Made by a program: the position numbers and the translations under genes. The notes beneath the pieces were generated by a model, which saw only the letters and a program-made list of their open reading frames with translations, was not told the DNA's origin and ran no database searches. A stretch of DNA of 64,000 nucleotides from Neorhodopirellula lusitana (lineage in GTDB: Bacteria > Planctomycetota > Planctomycetia > Pirellulales > Pirellulaceae), in NCBI RefSeq assembly GCF_900182915.1, contig NZ_FXUG01000011.1, positions 186,001 to 250,000 on the forward strand, given 5' to 3'. Shown one piece after another: positions 55,159-62,778 of the stretch (position 1 is the first letter of the stretch; each line of letters starts with the position of its first letter).

Positions 55159-55862
55159 TGGTCTTTCTTTTGCTTCAAGGAACTACGGAATCTGCAACGC
55201 ACAAGTGCGAATGTGACCAAACCAAGCAGCATGATGCTTGAGGGCTCTGGTACAGCAACCGCACTCACCACGACGACGTCATCTACGTTGTACAAGAAAG
55301 AGCCACCTCCACCATGCGTCTCCAGAACGACCGAGGTAATTGTCTCAGCGTCGTCAGAACGTAAGCCCATGAACCAGACCGAGCTTCCGTCGGCAAGGGT
55401 TTGCTGTACCGAGGAGGCTTCCAACGCTGCAGTAACAAGACCAGACGTCAGCGTGACATCGCCATCCAACAGCGGATCTGCGCTTACTACAAATAGGCCA
55501 AATCCTGCGGCAGGTAAAAATGAGAAGTTGAGGTCATCACCGTCTTGCAGAACGCCGCCGTCGTCAGTTGCAAGATACCTCAGGCCCGATGTTGTATCAA
55601 ATTGGTCATCGACAGCCAGGCTTACACCACCAAAGTCGTAGGCGAAGGTGACCCCTGAAATCGTGTCTCCGCTGCTGACCACGTCAAGAGCAGTGGTTTC
55701 AAAGTCAATAACGCTCGACGTGCCGCCAGTAGCGTCAAAAGCGTCACGGTCAGTAAAAGTGACTAGCTCAGCGGACGCGGTGGTGACAAATATCACAGTA
55801 ATGATAAGGGTTGACGCCTGGATCACGAAGCGATCCTTTACCATTTTTGGTGTGCCTTGCAT
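55155..55862 (-). CDS. PEP-CTERM sorted exoprotein
   Basis: The frame runs up to 56018, but the region before residue 53 is not signal-like. Starts at 55862 (MQGTPKMVKD) or 55844 (MVKDRFVIQ) give an export signal ending at about TASA. The body is beta-rich (SVIDFETTALDVVSSGDTI, LRYLATDDGG, LQDGDDLNFSFLPAAGFGLF). The C-terminus has the sorting signal VPEPSSIMLLGLVTFALV followed by basic residues, the PEP-CTERM signal processed by an exosortase. It is coupled by 4 bp to the secreted repeat protein. Probably a secreted or surface protein; exact role unknown. Confidence 0.85.
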   Translation of the reverse strand: MQGTPKMVKDRFVIQASTLIITVIFVTTASAELVTFTDRDAFDATGGTSSVIDFETTALDVVSSGDTISGVTFAYDFGGVSLAVDDQFDTTSGLRYLATDDGGVLQDGDDLNFSFLPAAGFGLFVVSADPLLDGDVTLTSGLVTAALEASSVQQTLADGSSVWFMGLRSDDAETITSVVLETHGGGGSFLYNVDDVVVVSAVAVPEPSSIMLLGLVTFALVRCRFRSSLKQKKDQ

Positions 55863-56045
55863 TGCTTTGGTTTGGTTTGATTTTGTGCAAGCGAATCGAG
55901 TGCTGGATGTTTGGAGCGGAGTATCGTGAATCTCGAAGCAGCAGGGTGAAATTCGCCACGTTCGGTTGTTAACGTCGCAGGGAGCCCCGTCCACAGACGG
56001 GGCCAACAGCTCGCTCAATCAGGGTACGCGCGTCTAGTACTGTTG

Positions 56046-56390
56046 TCAAGCGAAGGGACGCGGGAGTGCACCTGAAGGTTTGCGATTGGCATGGCATTTA
56101 AATCCAAGACTGCTCAGAATCTCAGTTTTCCACTTCAATGATCGGTAAACCTCAATCATTCCGTTCGGTGCCACCCAACCCTGATAACGATTTATGCCAG
56201 CCTCATTTTTGCGAGCGATTGAAGCTCGTCGCAGATTGGCCCAACCGTCGGTTCGCCAGTCTGCCGCTTTCGCTTTTTGCGGGGATAGTCCTTGCTGTTT
56301 TTCTCGCTCGTGCGTGATGATTCGTCTGCGATAACGCAAAGCGATAGCTCGTTTTGCAAATTCAGCTTCTTCGCACTGAGACGCAATCAT
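56046..56390 (-). CDS. Doubtful small hypothetical protein starting in a repeat
   Basis: About 114 residues from the ATG inside the GGTGCCACCCACCAAATGATTG repeat copy at 56386-56405, basic and helical (EEAEFAKRAIALRYRRRIIT, then HEREKQQGLSPQKAKAADW). The last third is encoded by another dispersed repeat copy. No family recognised; it may be a chance frame through a repeat patch. Confidence 0.25.
   Translation of the reverse strand: MIASQCEEAEFAKRAIALRYRRRIITHEREKQQGLSPQKAKAADWRTDGWANLRRASIARKNEAGINRYQGWVAPNGMIEVYRSLKWKTEILSSLGFKCHANRKPSGALPRPFA
56166..56193 (-). repeat. Dispersed about 28-bp repeat, copy B (inverted)
   Basis: CGGTGCCACCCAACCCTGAT followed by AACGATTT on the plus strand, the reverse complement of the 54091 copy with few changes. 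Confidence 0.75.
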
Positions 56391-56448
56391 TTGGTGGGTG
56401 GCACCCAATGCTAAGACACAATCATTTGGTGGGTGGCACCCAACGCTA
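56381..56448. repeat. Tandem pair of a 35-bp unit holding the GGTGGGTGGCACCC motif
   Basis: ATCATTTGGTGGGTGGCACC at 56386 recurs at 56421, exactly 35 bp on, with the following CCAA and GCTA also shared. Each holds GGTGGCACC, and its reverse complement starts with the motif found at 52577. Confidence 0.85.
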
Positions 56449-56723
56449 CAACGCTAACGGTGCCCAACGCTAACGATCCAAATTCGCCCCGGAGGACGTG
56501 CACGGCTGGGTGCCATCCAACGCTGAGAACGATTTTCAAAAATTGAAGCGACCTCAAACCCGAATGGATTGCCGGGATGCCGCATCAAGACAAGGACGAT
56601 CTTCGCACACCGGTTGCGGAGTTGAAAGAGCTTTTGGCACCGATTCGCGATGCTCGCGTTGACGTTATCGGCCGTCATGGAAATGCCGGATGGACATTCC
56701 CTTCTCTTATCGCTTCGGATTCA
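56449..56723. other. Gene-poor stretch with diverged repeats
   Basis: Between the 35-bp repeat pair and the GH29 gene. Small frames on both strands (up to 74 residues) lack signals or domains; one repeat copy lies at 56507-56536. Nothing else seen. Confidence 0.5.
56507..56536 (-). repeat. Dispersed about 28-bp repeat, copy C (inverted)
   Basis: TGGGTGCCATCCAACGCTGA followed by GAACGATTTT, the reverse complement of the repeat at 54091-54118 with about four changes. Confidence 0.75.
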
Positions 56724-58220
56724 TCACTTTTCTTGTCCAGACTCGCCGGAAACAATCACTTCGGCGACGCCCAGTGATGCCTTTTTGCTGATCGCCTTAA
56801 TGCGAACTTTGCGACCCACCACACCACCACTCGAAGTGGGGACGACAAGCTGATTTGGATTTTGGAACTCGCTGGATTTCGCATCTAAGCGTTCGATCCA
56901 TTTGACGTGACCTTGGTCGTCAGCGATTGAGATTGAAATCGGTGTGCGTTCGCTTGACGAATCGGTTTGGAAGTAGACCTGCACTTGGTCGATGCGACAA
57001 TCACGCTGAAGATCCACTTCCCACCAAGGCGACATTTCTTCTTGTGTCATCGCTGCTTGTTCCATTGCTCCGATCCCTTCGGTCACGCCGTCGACTGCGA
57101 TTTCGGCGCGAGGCCGAGCACGCATGTCGATCACCGATCCCTGGGTGCTGGACTGAATGGATGGTCGATGGAAGGCCAGGTTTTCCGATACGTCATACTG
57201 GAATCCCCAGTCGTCGCCAGCTTCGGTCAAGTCAGCTGGTTTGTCCCAGGCGTCGGCAACCTCTTTCAGTCTCGCGACAATGTTGTCATCCAGGCGTCCA
57301 TTTGGCCCTGGTGAGATATTCAGAACGTAGACTGAATTATGCGAGTTGTAGCTCTGAAGCTGTTTCAGGATGTACGCCTTTGACTTGGGTTTGCGAAATT
57401 TCGGAATATCGTCCCACCACCAGTCTCCTTGAGACGTGTCCGACGCGGCCGACGGACGCAGGTAGTCTTTGTGATAGGGATAGCTCCGCCCCGCCGCATC
57501 GGCAAACGGAACATCCGCGTGGGCTAGGTTCGACTCGTACGTGTGGCTGACGATCAAGCAATCCGGTTGTAACGCCTTCACCGTATCGTACAGCTGTTTG
57601 TATTGGATGTCGTCAAAGTCAGGCAGCGTGGGCCACGTCGACCAGCCATCGAAGTTCATGTAGTCGATGGGGCCATAGTTGGTCAGCAGTTCGGTAAGTT
57701 GACCTTTAATGAAGTCAATTTTTTCTTGGGATACGGTGCCGTTATCAATGCCGTGATGGTAGTCGAGGATCGAGTAATAGATCCCAACCTTCAGTCCACG
57801 CTTGCGAAACTCTTTCACAAACTCGCCGACGACATCCTTCTTCACAGGCGCCGAAGCGACGTCGTAGTCGGTCAACTTGCTATCCCAAAGGCAAAATCCC
57901 CCGTGGTGTTTGGACGTCAACCAACCGCCTGTCATCTTGCTATCAATGCAAACCTGCGCCCATTGGTCGACGGCCAAGCCAGTTGGATTGAACCATTCAA
58001 CGGGCTCATTTCCACGGGAGCGTCCTGAGTGCTCTGCCTCGTTCACGTTCTTGAACGTGCACATGTTGTAGTGGAAATAGGCTTGGTACCGCGTGTTCAC
58101 GAAGTTTAAAAGAGAATCTTTTGAAAGCTCCTGTGCCGAGATCCCATTGGATCCTGTTGCGGCAAGTAGCAAGCAACAAGTCGCCAACAACCTGCAAGAC
58201 GCGGAAGCATGAATTGGCAT
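56724..58220 (-). CDS. GH29 alpha-L-fucosidase with C-terminal F5/8-type (CBM32-like) domain
   Basis: The ATG at 58220 (MPIHASASCRLL) gives a clean signal peptide and 498 residues; an upstream ATG adds 21 residues with no signal. The family blocks are clear: WFNPTGLAVDQWAQV, CIDSKMTGGWLTSKHHGGFC and GLKVGIYYSILDYHHG. The likely nucleophile Asp is in DYMNFDGWSTWP (Asp about 191). The C-terminal 150 residues read as a discoidin-type sugar-binding domain (LAFHRPSIQSSTQGS, SPWWEVDLQRDCRIDQVQVY). It should release alpha-L-fucose by a retaining mechanism. It stands alone, but with the GH95 remnant points to a fucose-bearing polysaccharide. Confidence 0.92.
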   Translation of the reverse strand: MPIHASASCRLLATCCLLLAATGSNGISAQELSKDSLLNFVNTRYQAYFHYNMCTFKNVNEAEHSGRSRGNEPVEWFNPTGLAVDQWAQVCIDSKMTGGWLTSKHHGGFCLWDSKLTDYDVASAPVKKDVVGEFVKEFRKRGLKVGIYYSILDYHHGIDNGTVSQEKIDFIKGQLTELLTNYGPIDYMNFDGWSTWPTLPDFDDIQYKQLYDTVKALQPDCLIVSHTYESNLAHADVPFADAAGRSYPYHKDYLRPSAASDTSQGDWWWDDIPKFRKPKSKAYILKQLQSYNSHNSVYVLNISPGPNGRLDDNIVARLKEVADAWDKPADLTEAGDDWGFQYDVSENLAFHRPSIQSSTQGSVIDMRARPRAEIAVDGVTEGIGAMEQAAMTQEEMSPWWEVDLQRDCRIDQVQVYFQTDSSSERTPISISIADDQGHVKWIERLDAKSSEFQNPNQLVVPTSSGGVVGRKVRIKAISKKASLGVAEVIVSGESGQEK

Positions 58221-59139
58221 CAAGAAAGCTCCGGATTTGTTTTGATAGCGAAAACGAATCAAGCGAGGAACTTCCTCGACCAACCAGTGCCCACACTAGC
58301 ACAACCCAGTGATTGTTCAACCGAGAACCAGGCCATGGGCATGTTCTTTCCTAACACCTTATACTATCCTCTTACTTGTCAATATCGTCGACCTCGATAT
58401 TCCGAAACCAGCGATGGCAGGCGATTCACGAGAAAAAAGCGGATCAAGTGTTCTCGTCGAAGCGGAAGGTGCATGTCTTTTCAGAATCCAGCGATGGGCC
58501 TCAGTAGATCAGCTGGACCTCGATAGATCGAAGGTGCCGGGCAGGAATAGCGTTGTCTACGGTTTGGCCAAGGGAACCTGGTTTTCAGTTCGCATTTGGA
58601 ATGCGACCCAAGCAAGCCCATGGACTCAACCGGCGCGAATCGATATTGGTCGCCATTACTTCCCACTACCAAAGCGAATGAACGAGCCGCGTCACCATTC
58701 ACTGAACGAGATTAGTAAGCAATGCCGGTAAGTCACGTCTCTTTGAGAATCGTTCCCCATTCCAAGTCGTCGGATTCATCCTGGAGTCACCCAAGCGATA
58801 ACCATGCAGGCTGAACGACTCGCTAAAGCCCCCAGTTCGAATGCCGTTTTGCGCGTCGGATTCAAGAAAGTTCCCGATTCCGAGGTCAAATCAAAAGCGC
58901 TGGGTGGGTGGCACGAATCAGAAGGGCTTCCGCTGCCAGGAGGCCACTGCACTGCTAAAAGACTCGCGGGTGTCCGTTCGGAGCACAAACATGAGTAGAA
59001 CTAATCGCACGATGGTTTGTTTTAAAAATGGCAATGTGTTTACGAAGAACTCCCTGGATCAAATGCGGATAACTAAACCGCAAATTCAAGACCTCACTCG
59101 TTTACTCCTTTGATTTTTCCCGCAACCTGAAGTAACCCG
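58221..59139. other. 919-bp stretch without a convincing gene
   Basis: Between the divergent GH29 and beta-helix genes. Frames at 58309-58731 (140 residues) and 58841-59113 (90 residues) on the plus strand have no recognisable domain or credible ribosome-binding site. A diverged copy of the GGTGGGTGGCAC repeat lies near 58901-58914. The promoters of both flanking genes must lie here. Confidence 0.5.
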
Positions 59140-60618
59140 ATGAATTCGAAGTCCTGTCTCGCCCGTTGTGCCTTGTTTGTATTCGCTTTTCTCTTGGGCG
59201 ATTTGGTTTGGTATCCAACGTCGTTTGCGGCGGATGTTTCCTCGCTGAAAACCACCTCAGACTCTTCTCAAGTTGACCATTCGTTGGTGCGGGTGAAAGC
59301 TCCGTCGGATAACAGTGACGCCGCCCAAGTACAACCCATCGACGAGTTGGAAGTCACCCAGCAGCGTCACGCTACGGTTGCCGTCCTCACCGATCACGGT
59401 CGGTTTGAATACTACTTGGACAACAGTGGGGAACGCGAAGTGTCGGACGCGCTCCAGGAGATCTTCGATCGCACGGCTTCTCTCCTCGATACGTCGGCGA
59501 CCTTCGAATTCCTGCCCGGAATTTATTGGATTGACGCACCACTGACCGTCCGATTAGTCAGCGTTGAATTGCGGGGAAGCGGCCACCGTGGGATCGATGT
59601 CCACGGCATGAACTTGAAAAGCGGGACTGTCTTCCGGTTCGGCAAGAACACCGGCCCCAATTGTATTTCGTTCCTTGCCGCCGGGCATTCCAAGAGTTTT
59701 CCGCATGGGGAGTCTCCGTGGAACAACAAGAACTGCAAGGTCGGTGTCTCTGGCATGACCTTTGTGGGGTACAACAACACGGGTGTGGATACCGCCAACG
59801 GCTACAGTCGATTCCGTGGCGATGAACCTAACTTCCGCGGTCTGCACTGGTACCCCGCGTCCGATCGCTACCAGGACATCGAAAAAGAAGGCCAGCGAGC
59901 GATTGTGATCACGGACACAAGTGGCAAGTGCGAAATGCTCAGTATCACAAATTGTGTCTTCACCGAGCTCTACGTTGGCGTCGAGAGCGGCTCCACCGAC
60001 GTCTGCAACATCACCGATAGCTGGTTTGCCCAGATGACCTACGGCATTCGGATGCGCGGACAACAACCCGTCTTGTCAATCGAGAACAACTGCTTTGCCG
60101 ACCTAGAGACGGGTGTGATCGTCAAAGGAGCACGTATGGCCAACTTCAACAGCAACGGCTTCGCCTACGTCAGCAAATGTTTTGAACTCGATAACGCCCT
60201 GTACTCCACGGTCAGCAACAACACACTCGACAACTGGGAAAGGTCGACCGGGGCCGCCGCATTCGGCGGGTTCTGCCACATCAACGGTTCAAGAGACCTT
60301 GTGATGACCGGCAACAGCGTCCGAATTAATATCGACGCCCGCGCCAAAACCACGACGGTGGACGAGAAACCGAACGGTCGAGCTTTCGTGAACATTGAGA
60401 ACTCTACCAACTTGATGCTCGCCAACAATGTGTTCGATACGATCCAAACCCAGACCGTTGTCCGTCTGCATAACGTGACCGACTCCGCGATTCTCGACAA
60501 CATCATCCGTTATGGCCAAGGAGGAAATGCCGTTGCTCAGACAGGCAAATGTCGGGGCAACGCTTACCGCCCACTCCAGCCTGACAACTCCGCTCCATTC
60601 GATGACTACATCAAATAA
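59140..60618 (+). CDS. Secreted right-handed beta-helix protein
   Basis: 492 residues with a signal peptide (about 1-30, ending SFAA). After a linker rich in Ser and Asp, the segment EVSDALQEIFDRTASLLDTS and TFEFLPGIYWIDAPLTV starts a pectate-lyase-like beta-helix of repeated N-rich rungs (SITNCVFTELYVGVES, SIENNCFADLETGVIV, MTGNSVRINID, LANNVFDTIQTQTVVRL), ending near residue 480. It is probably an extracellular polysaccharide lyase, hydrolase or binding protein. No catalytic set is clear to me and no family assigned. It is 350 bp upstream of a sulfatase on the same strand. Confidence 0.72.
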   Translation: MNSKSCLARCALFVFAFLLGDLVWYPTSFAADVSSLKTTSDSSQVDHSLVRVKAPSDNSDAAQVQPIDELEVTQQRHATVAVLTDHGRFEYYLDNSGEREVSDALQEIFDRTASLLDTSATFEFLPGIYWIDAPLTVRLVSVELRGSGHRGIDVHGMNLKSGTVFRFGKNTGPNCISFLAAGHSKSFPHGESPWNNKNCKVGVSGMTFVGYNNTGVDTANGYSRFRGDEPNFRGLHWYPASDRYQDIEKEGQRAIVITDTSGKCEMLSITNCVFTELYVGVESGSTDVCNITDSWFAQMTYGIRMRGQQPVLSIENNCFADLETGVIVKGARMANFNSNGFAYVSKCFELDNALYSTVSNNTLDNWERSTGAAAFGGFCHINGSRDLVMTGNSVRINIDARAKTTTVDEKPNGRAFVNIENSTNLMLANNVFDTIQTQTVVRLHNVTDSAILDNIIRYGQGGNAVAQTGKCRGNAYRPLQPDNSAPFDDYIK

Positions 60619-60970
60619 TGCTTCGGCAACAAAATGATGTTTAGCACCAAAGTCGATCTCCTTCCTCTCTCATTGCAATGCCCACCCAAGCGGTAGTGTC
60701 GCCCGTCGTCGATCTTAGAGATCTAGGCGAGCGAAAATTTCCGAAATGATGTTTTGCGGTAGCAATCAAAACTCCAGAGGAGTGTTCTCGTTCTCGCAGC
60801 GTACAAACGTCATTTTCAAAAGAGGCTTTCTCGAAGATGATGTCGAACACAACTCTCAGCCACGCTGCCCCTATTCCACGCTGCACCCTACTCCACGACG
60901 TGCCCGCCACTTCGACTTGACGTTCCAACCTGACAGCCTTTCCCGCCTCAAATTCCAATGAATCCCCGCC
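60619..60970. other. Gap between beta-helix and sulfatase genes
   Basis: 352 bp with small overlapping frames on both strands (60746-60961 plus; 60641-60997 minus) but none with a signal or domain. It likely holds the promoter of the sulfatase at 60971, since a single transcript across 352 bp is less likely. Confidence 0.5.
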
Positions 60971-62443
60971 ATGAACCGATTCACTCAAACACGACACGCT
61001 TTTCTTGCTCTGTTTTTCGGCGTCGCGCTGACGATCTCGTCGACGGCTGTTATGGCCACCGGCGACCGCCCCAATATCGTCTTCATCCTGGCCGATGATC
61101 TCGGCTACTCCGACTTAGGATGTACCGGCAGTGATCTCTACCAGACTCCAAACATTGACGCGTTCGCCAGCGACAGCCTGAGGTTCGAACGTGCCTATAC
61201 ATCGCCAACGTGCTCGCCGAGTCGCGCGGCCATCATGAGCGGCAAGAATCCTGCTCGGCTTGGTATCGTGGGTCACGGCGGATTGCGGAGTATGGAAGGC
61301 GGTGGTGACTTCCTTGTCAGCGACGAATACACGGTTGCCGAGGCACTTCGCGATTCCGGGTACTCGACCTGTCATATCGGAAAATGGCATGTCGGAACGA
61401 AGGGTGTGACGGGACCACGCGAGCAAGGGTTTGATGAAGTCATCGCCTCCAACGAATTCTGTTGCCCTGGAAGCTACTTCTACCCGTTCCGCGACAAACG
61501 CAAGACGGGAAAAGCGGCCGCAAGAAGTGCGGTTCCTGATTTAGATGACCGCAACCCTGGCGACCATTTGACAAAGTGCCTCGGCGAAGAAGCGGTGGAC
61601 TATCTCGAGCGACAAAAGACATCCGACAAACCGTTCTTCCTCAACCTCTGGTACTACGCCGTTCATACGCCGATCGAGGCGCAGCGGGATAAGGTGGCCA
61701 AGTACAAACAACTGGTCGATCCGAATGGCCACCAACGCAATCCTTCCTACGCCGCGTTGGTGGAGCATCTCGACGACAGCGTCGGATCGGTGCTGAAAGC
61801 AATCGACGAGAAAGGTTTGAGCGACAACACTATCGTGATCTTCTTCAGCGACAACGGAGGCGAAATTCGCAAAGGAGTGACATCCAATTTCCCGTTGCGA
61901 TCTGGAAAAACGTCCCTCTACGAAGGCGGCGTTCGGGTGCCGCTGTTCATCCGCTGGCCCGGCATCACCCAAGCGGGCCAAACGTGCCAGGAAGCAGTCG
62001 CTGGGCACGACCTTTATCCTACGATCCTACGCATGACAGGCGTGAAAGGACACGCGGGCCAAAACGCCAAAATGGACGGAGTCGATATAACACAGTTGCT
62101 TCGCGATCCATCGGCATCGCTTCCCTCACGTGCAATGCATTGGTTGAGGTATGGCGAATTGGTGCACTACCCAACGTACAAGAACGATCGCGAGTTCGGG
62201 CCGTGTGCCGCGATCCGCAAGGGAGACTGGAAAATGGTGGAACGCTATCCAACGCCCCACGGCTTAGAACATCGATTCGAACTTTTCAATCTGCAAGAGG
62301 ATCCCTACGAAGCACAAAATCGAGCAAGCGAGGAGCCAGCGAAGCTTGCGGAACTTCAGCGGGACTTGGCCGCTTGGCAAACCGAGATCGAAATACCGAC
62401 ATACGACGAACTCGCCTATCCCGCGTTCGAAAAAATGAAATAA
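60971..62443 (+). CDS. Secreted sulfatase, GALNS/arylsulfatase-like
   Basis: 490 residues with a signal peptide (about 1-29), ILADDLGYSDLGCTGSDLYQ, formylglycine motif CSPSR (Cys 81), SGKNPARLGI, HIGKWHVGTKG and FSDNGGEIRKG, with a normal C-terminal domain. It belongs to the N-acetylgalactosamine-6-sulfatase-like group. It is the only sulfatase in the window on the plus strand and outside the main block, but its start has no overlap with another gene. An inverted repeat follows at the stop codon. Substrate unknown. Confidence 0.93.
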   Translation: MNRFTQTRHAFLALFFGVALTISSTAVMATGDRPNIVFILADDLGYSDLGCTGSDLYQTPNIDAFASDSLRFERAYTSPTCSPSRAAIMSGKNPARLGIVGHGGLRSMEGGGDFLVSDEYTVAEALRDSGYSTCHIGKWHVGTKGVTGPREQGFDEVIASNEFCCPGSYFYPFRDKRKTGKAAARSAVPDLDDRNPGDHLTKCLGEEAVDYLERQKTSDKPFFLNLWYYAVHTPIEAQRDKVAKYKQLVDPNGHQRNPSYAALVEHLDDSVGSVLKAIDEKGLSDNTIVIFFSDNGGEIRKGVTSNFPLRSGKTSLYEGGVRVPLFIRWPGITQAGQTCQEAVAGHDLYPTILRMTGVKGHAGQNAKMDGVDITQLLRDPSASLPSRAMHWLRYGELVHYPTYKNDREFGPCAAIRKGDWKMVERYPTPHGLEHRFELFNLQEDPYEAQNRASEEPAKLAELQRDLAAWQTEIEIPTYDELAYPAFEKMK

Positions 62444-62465
62444 CGAGCGAGCAGATACGCTCGTT
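62442..62465 (+). terminator. Hairpin at the sulfatase stop codon
   Basis: AACGAGCG (62442-62449) pairs perfectly with CGCTCGTT (62458-62465) around an 8-nt loop, beginning within the TAA stop. A pyrimidine-rich tail with scattered T (CTTTCTTCT) follows a few bases on, so it is a fair terminator candidate. Confidence 0.5.
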
Positions 62466-62778
62466 ACCGCACAACTTTCTTCTAGTGAAAGGCTCGGTGC
62501 TTTACACCGACACTAAACGCGTCAACACGCTGGCGAGTATCGTTGAGTGGGTAGCACGAATGGCACAGTCATTCGACAATCCTCCCCTTGCAGCGAGGTC
62601 TCAAAACCATCGCCACTTTGGCTCAGGAGAAGAACATTCAATAGCCCGGATCTTTTTACACCGCTCGATGTGCCCTCAGCAAGGCTCGATGTTCCCCCAG
62701 CAAGAAAGAGACGTGGCTCACTTCGTTTCCCAGCTGGTGCAAAATCTCAGCGGTGATGAAAAGATCGAACTCCAACCG
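62466..62778. other. Gap after the sulfatase
   Basis: A GC-rich stretch with a diverged copy of the GTGGGTxGCACGAA repeat at about 62546-62561. Frames on the plus strand (such as 62547-62756) show no domain. Nothing else seen. Confidence 0.5.

Noticed and set aside
58309-58731. 140-codon plus-strand frame in the gap after the GH29 gene
   Set aside because: No convincing ribosome-binding site, domain or compositional support; it could be a chance frame or remnant, so I left it out as a gene.
60641-60997. 118-codon minus-strand frame overlapping the sulfatase start
   Set aside because: It overlaps the signal-peptide region of the sulfatase at 60971 and shows no domain or signal.
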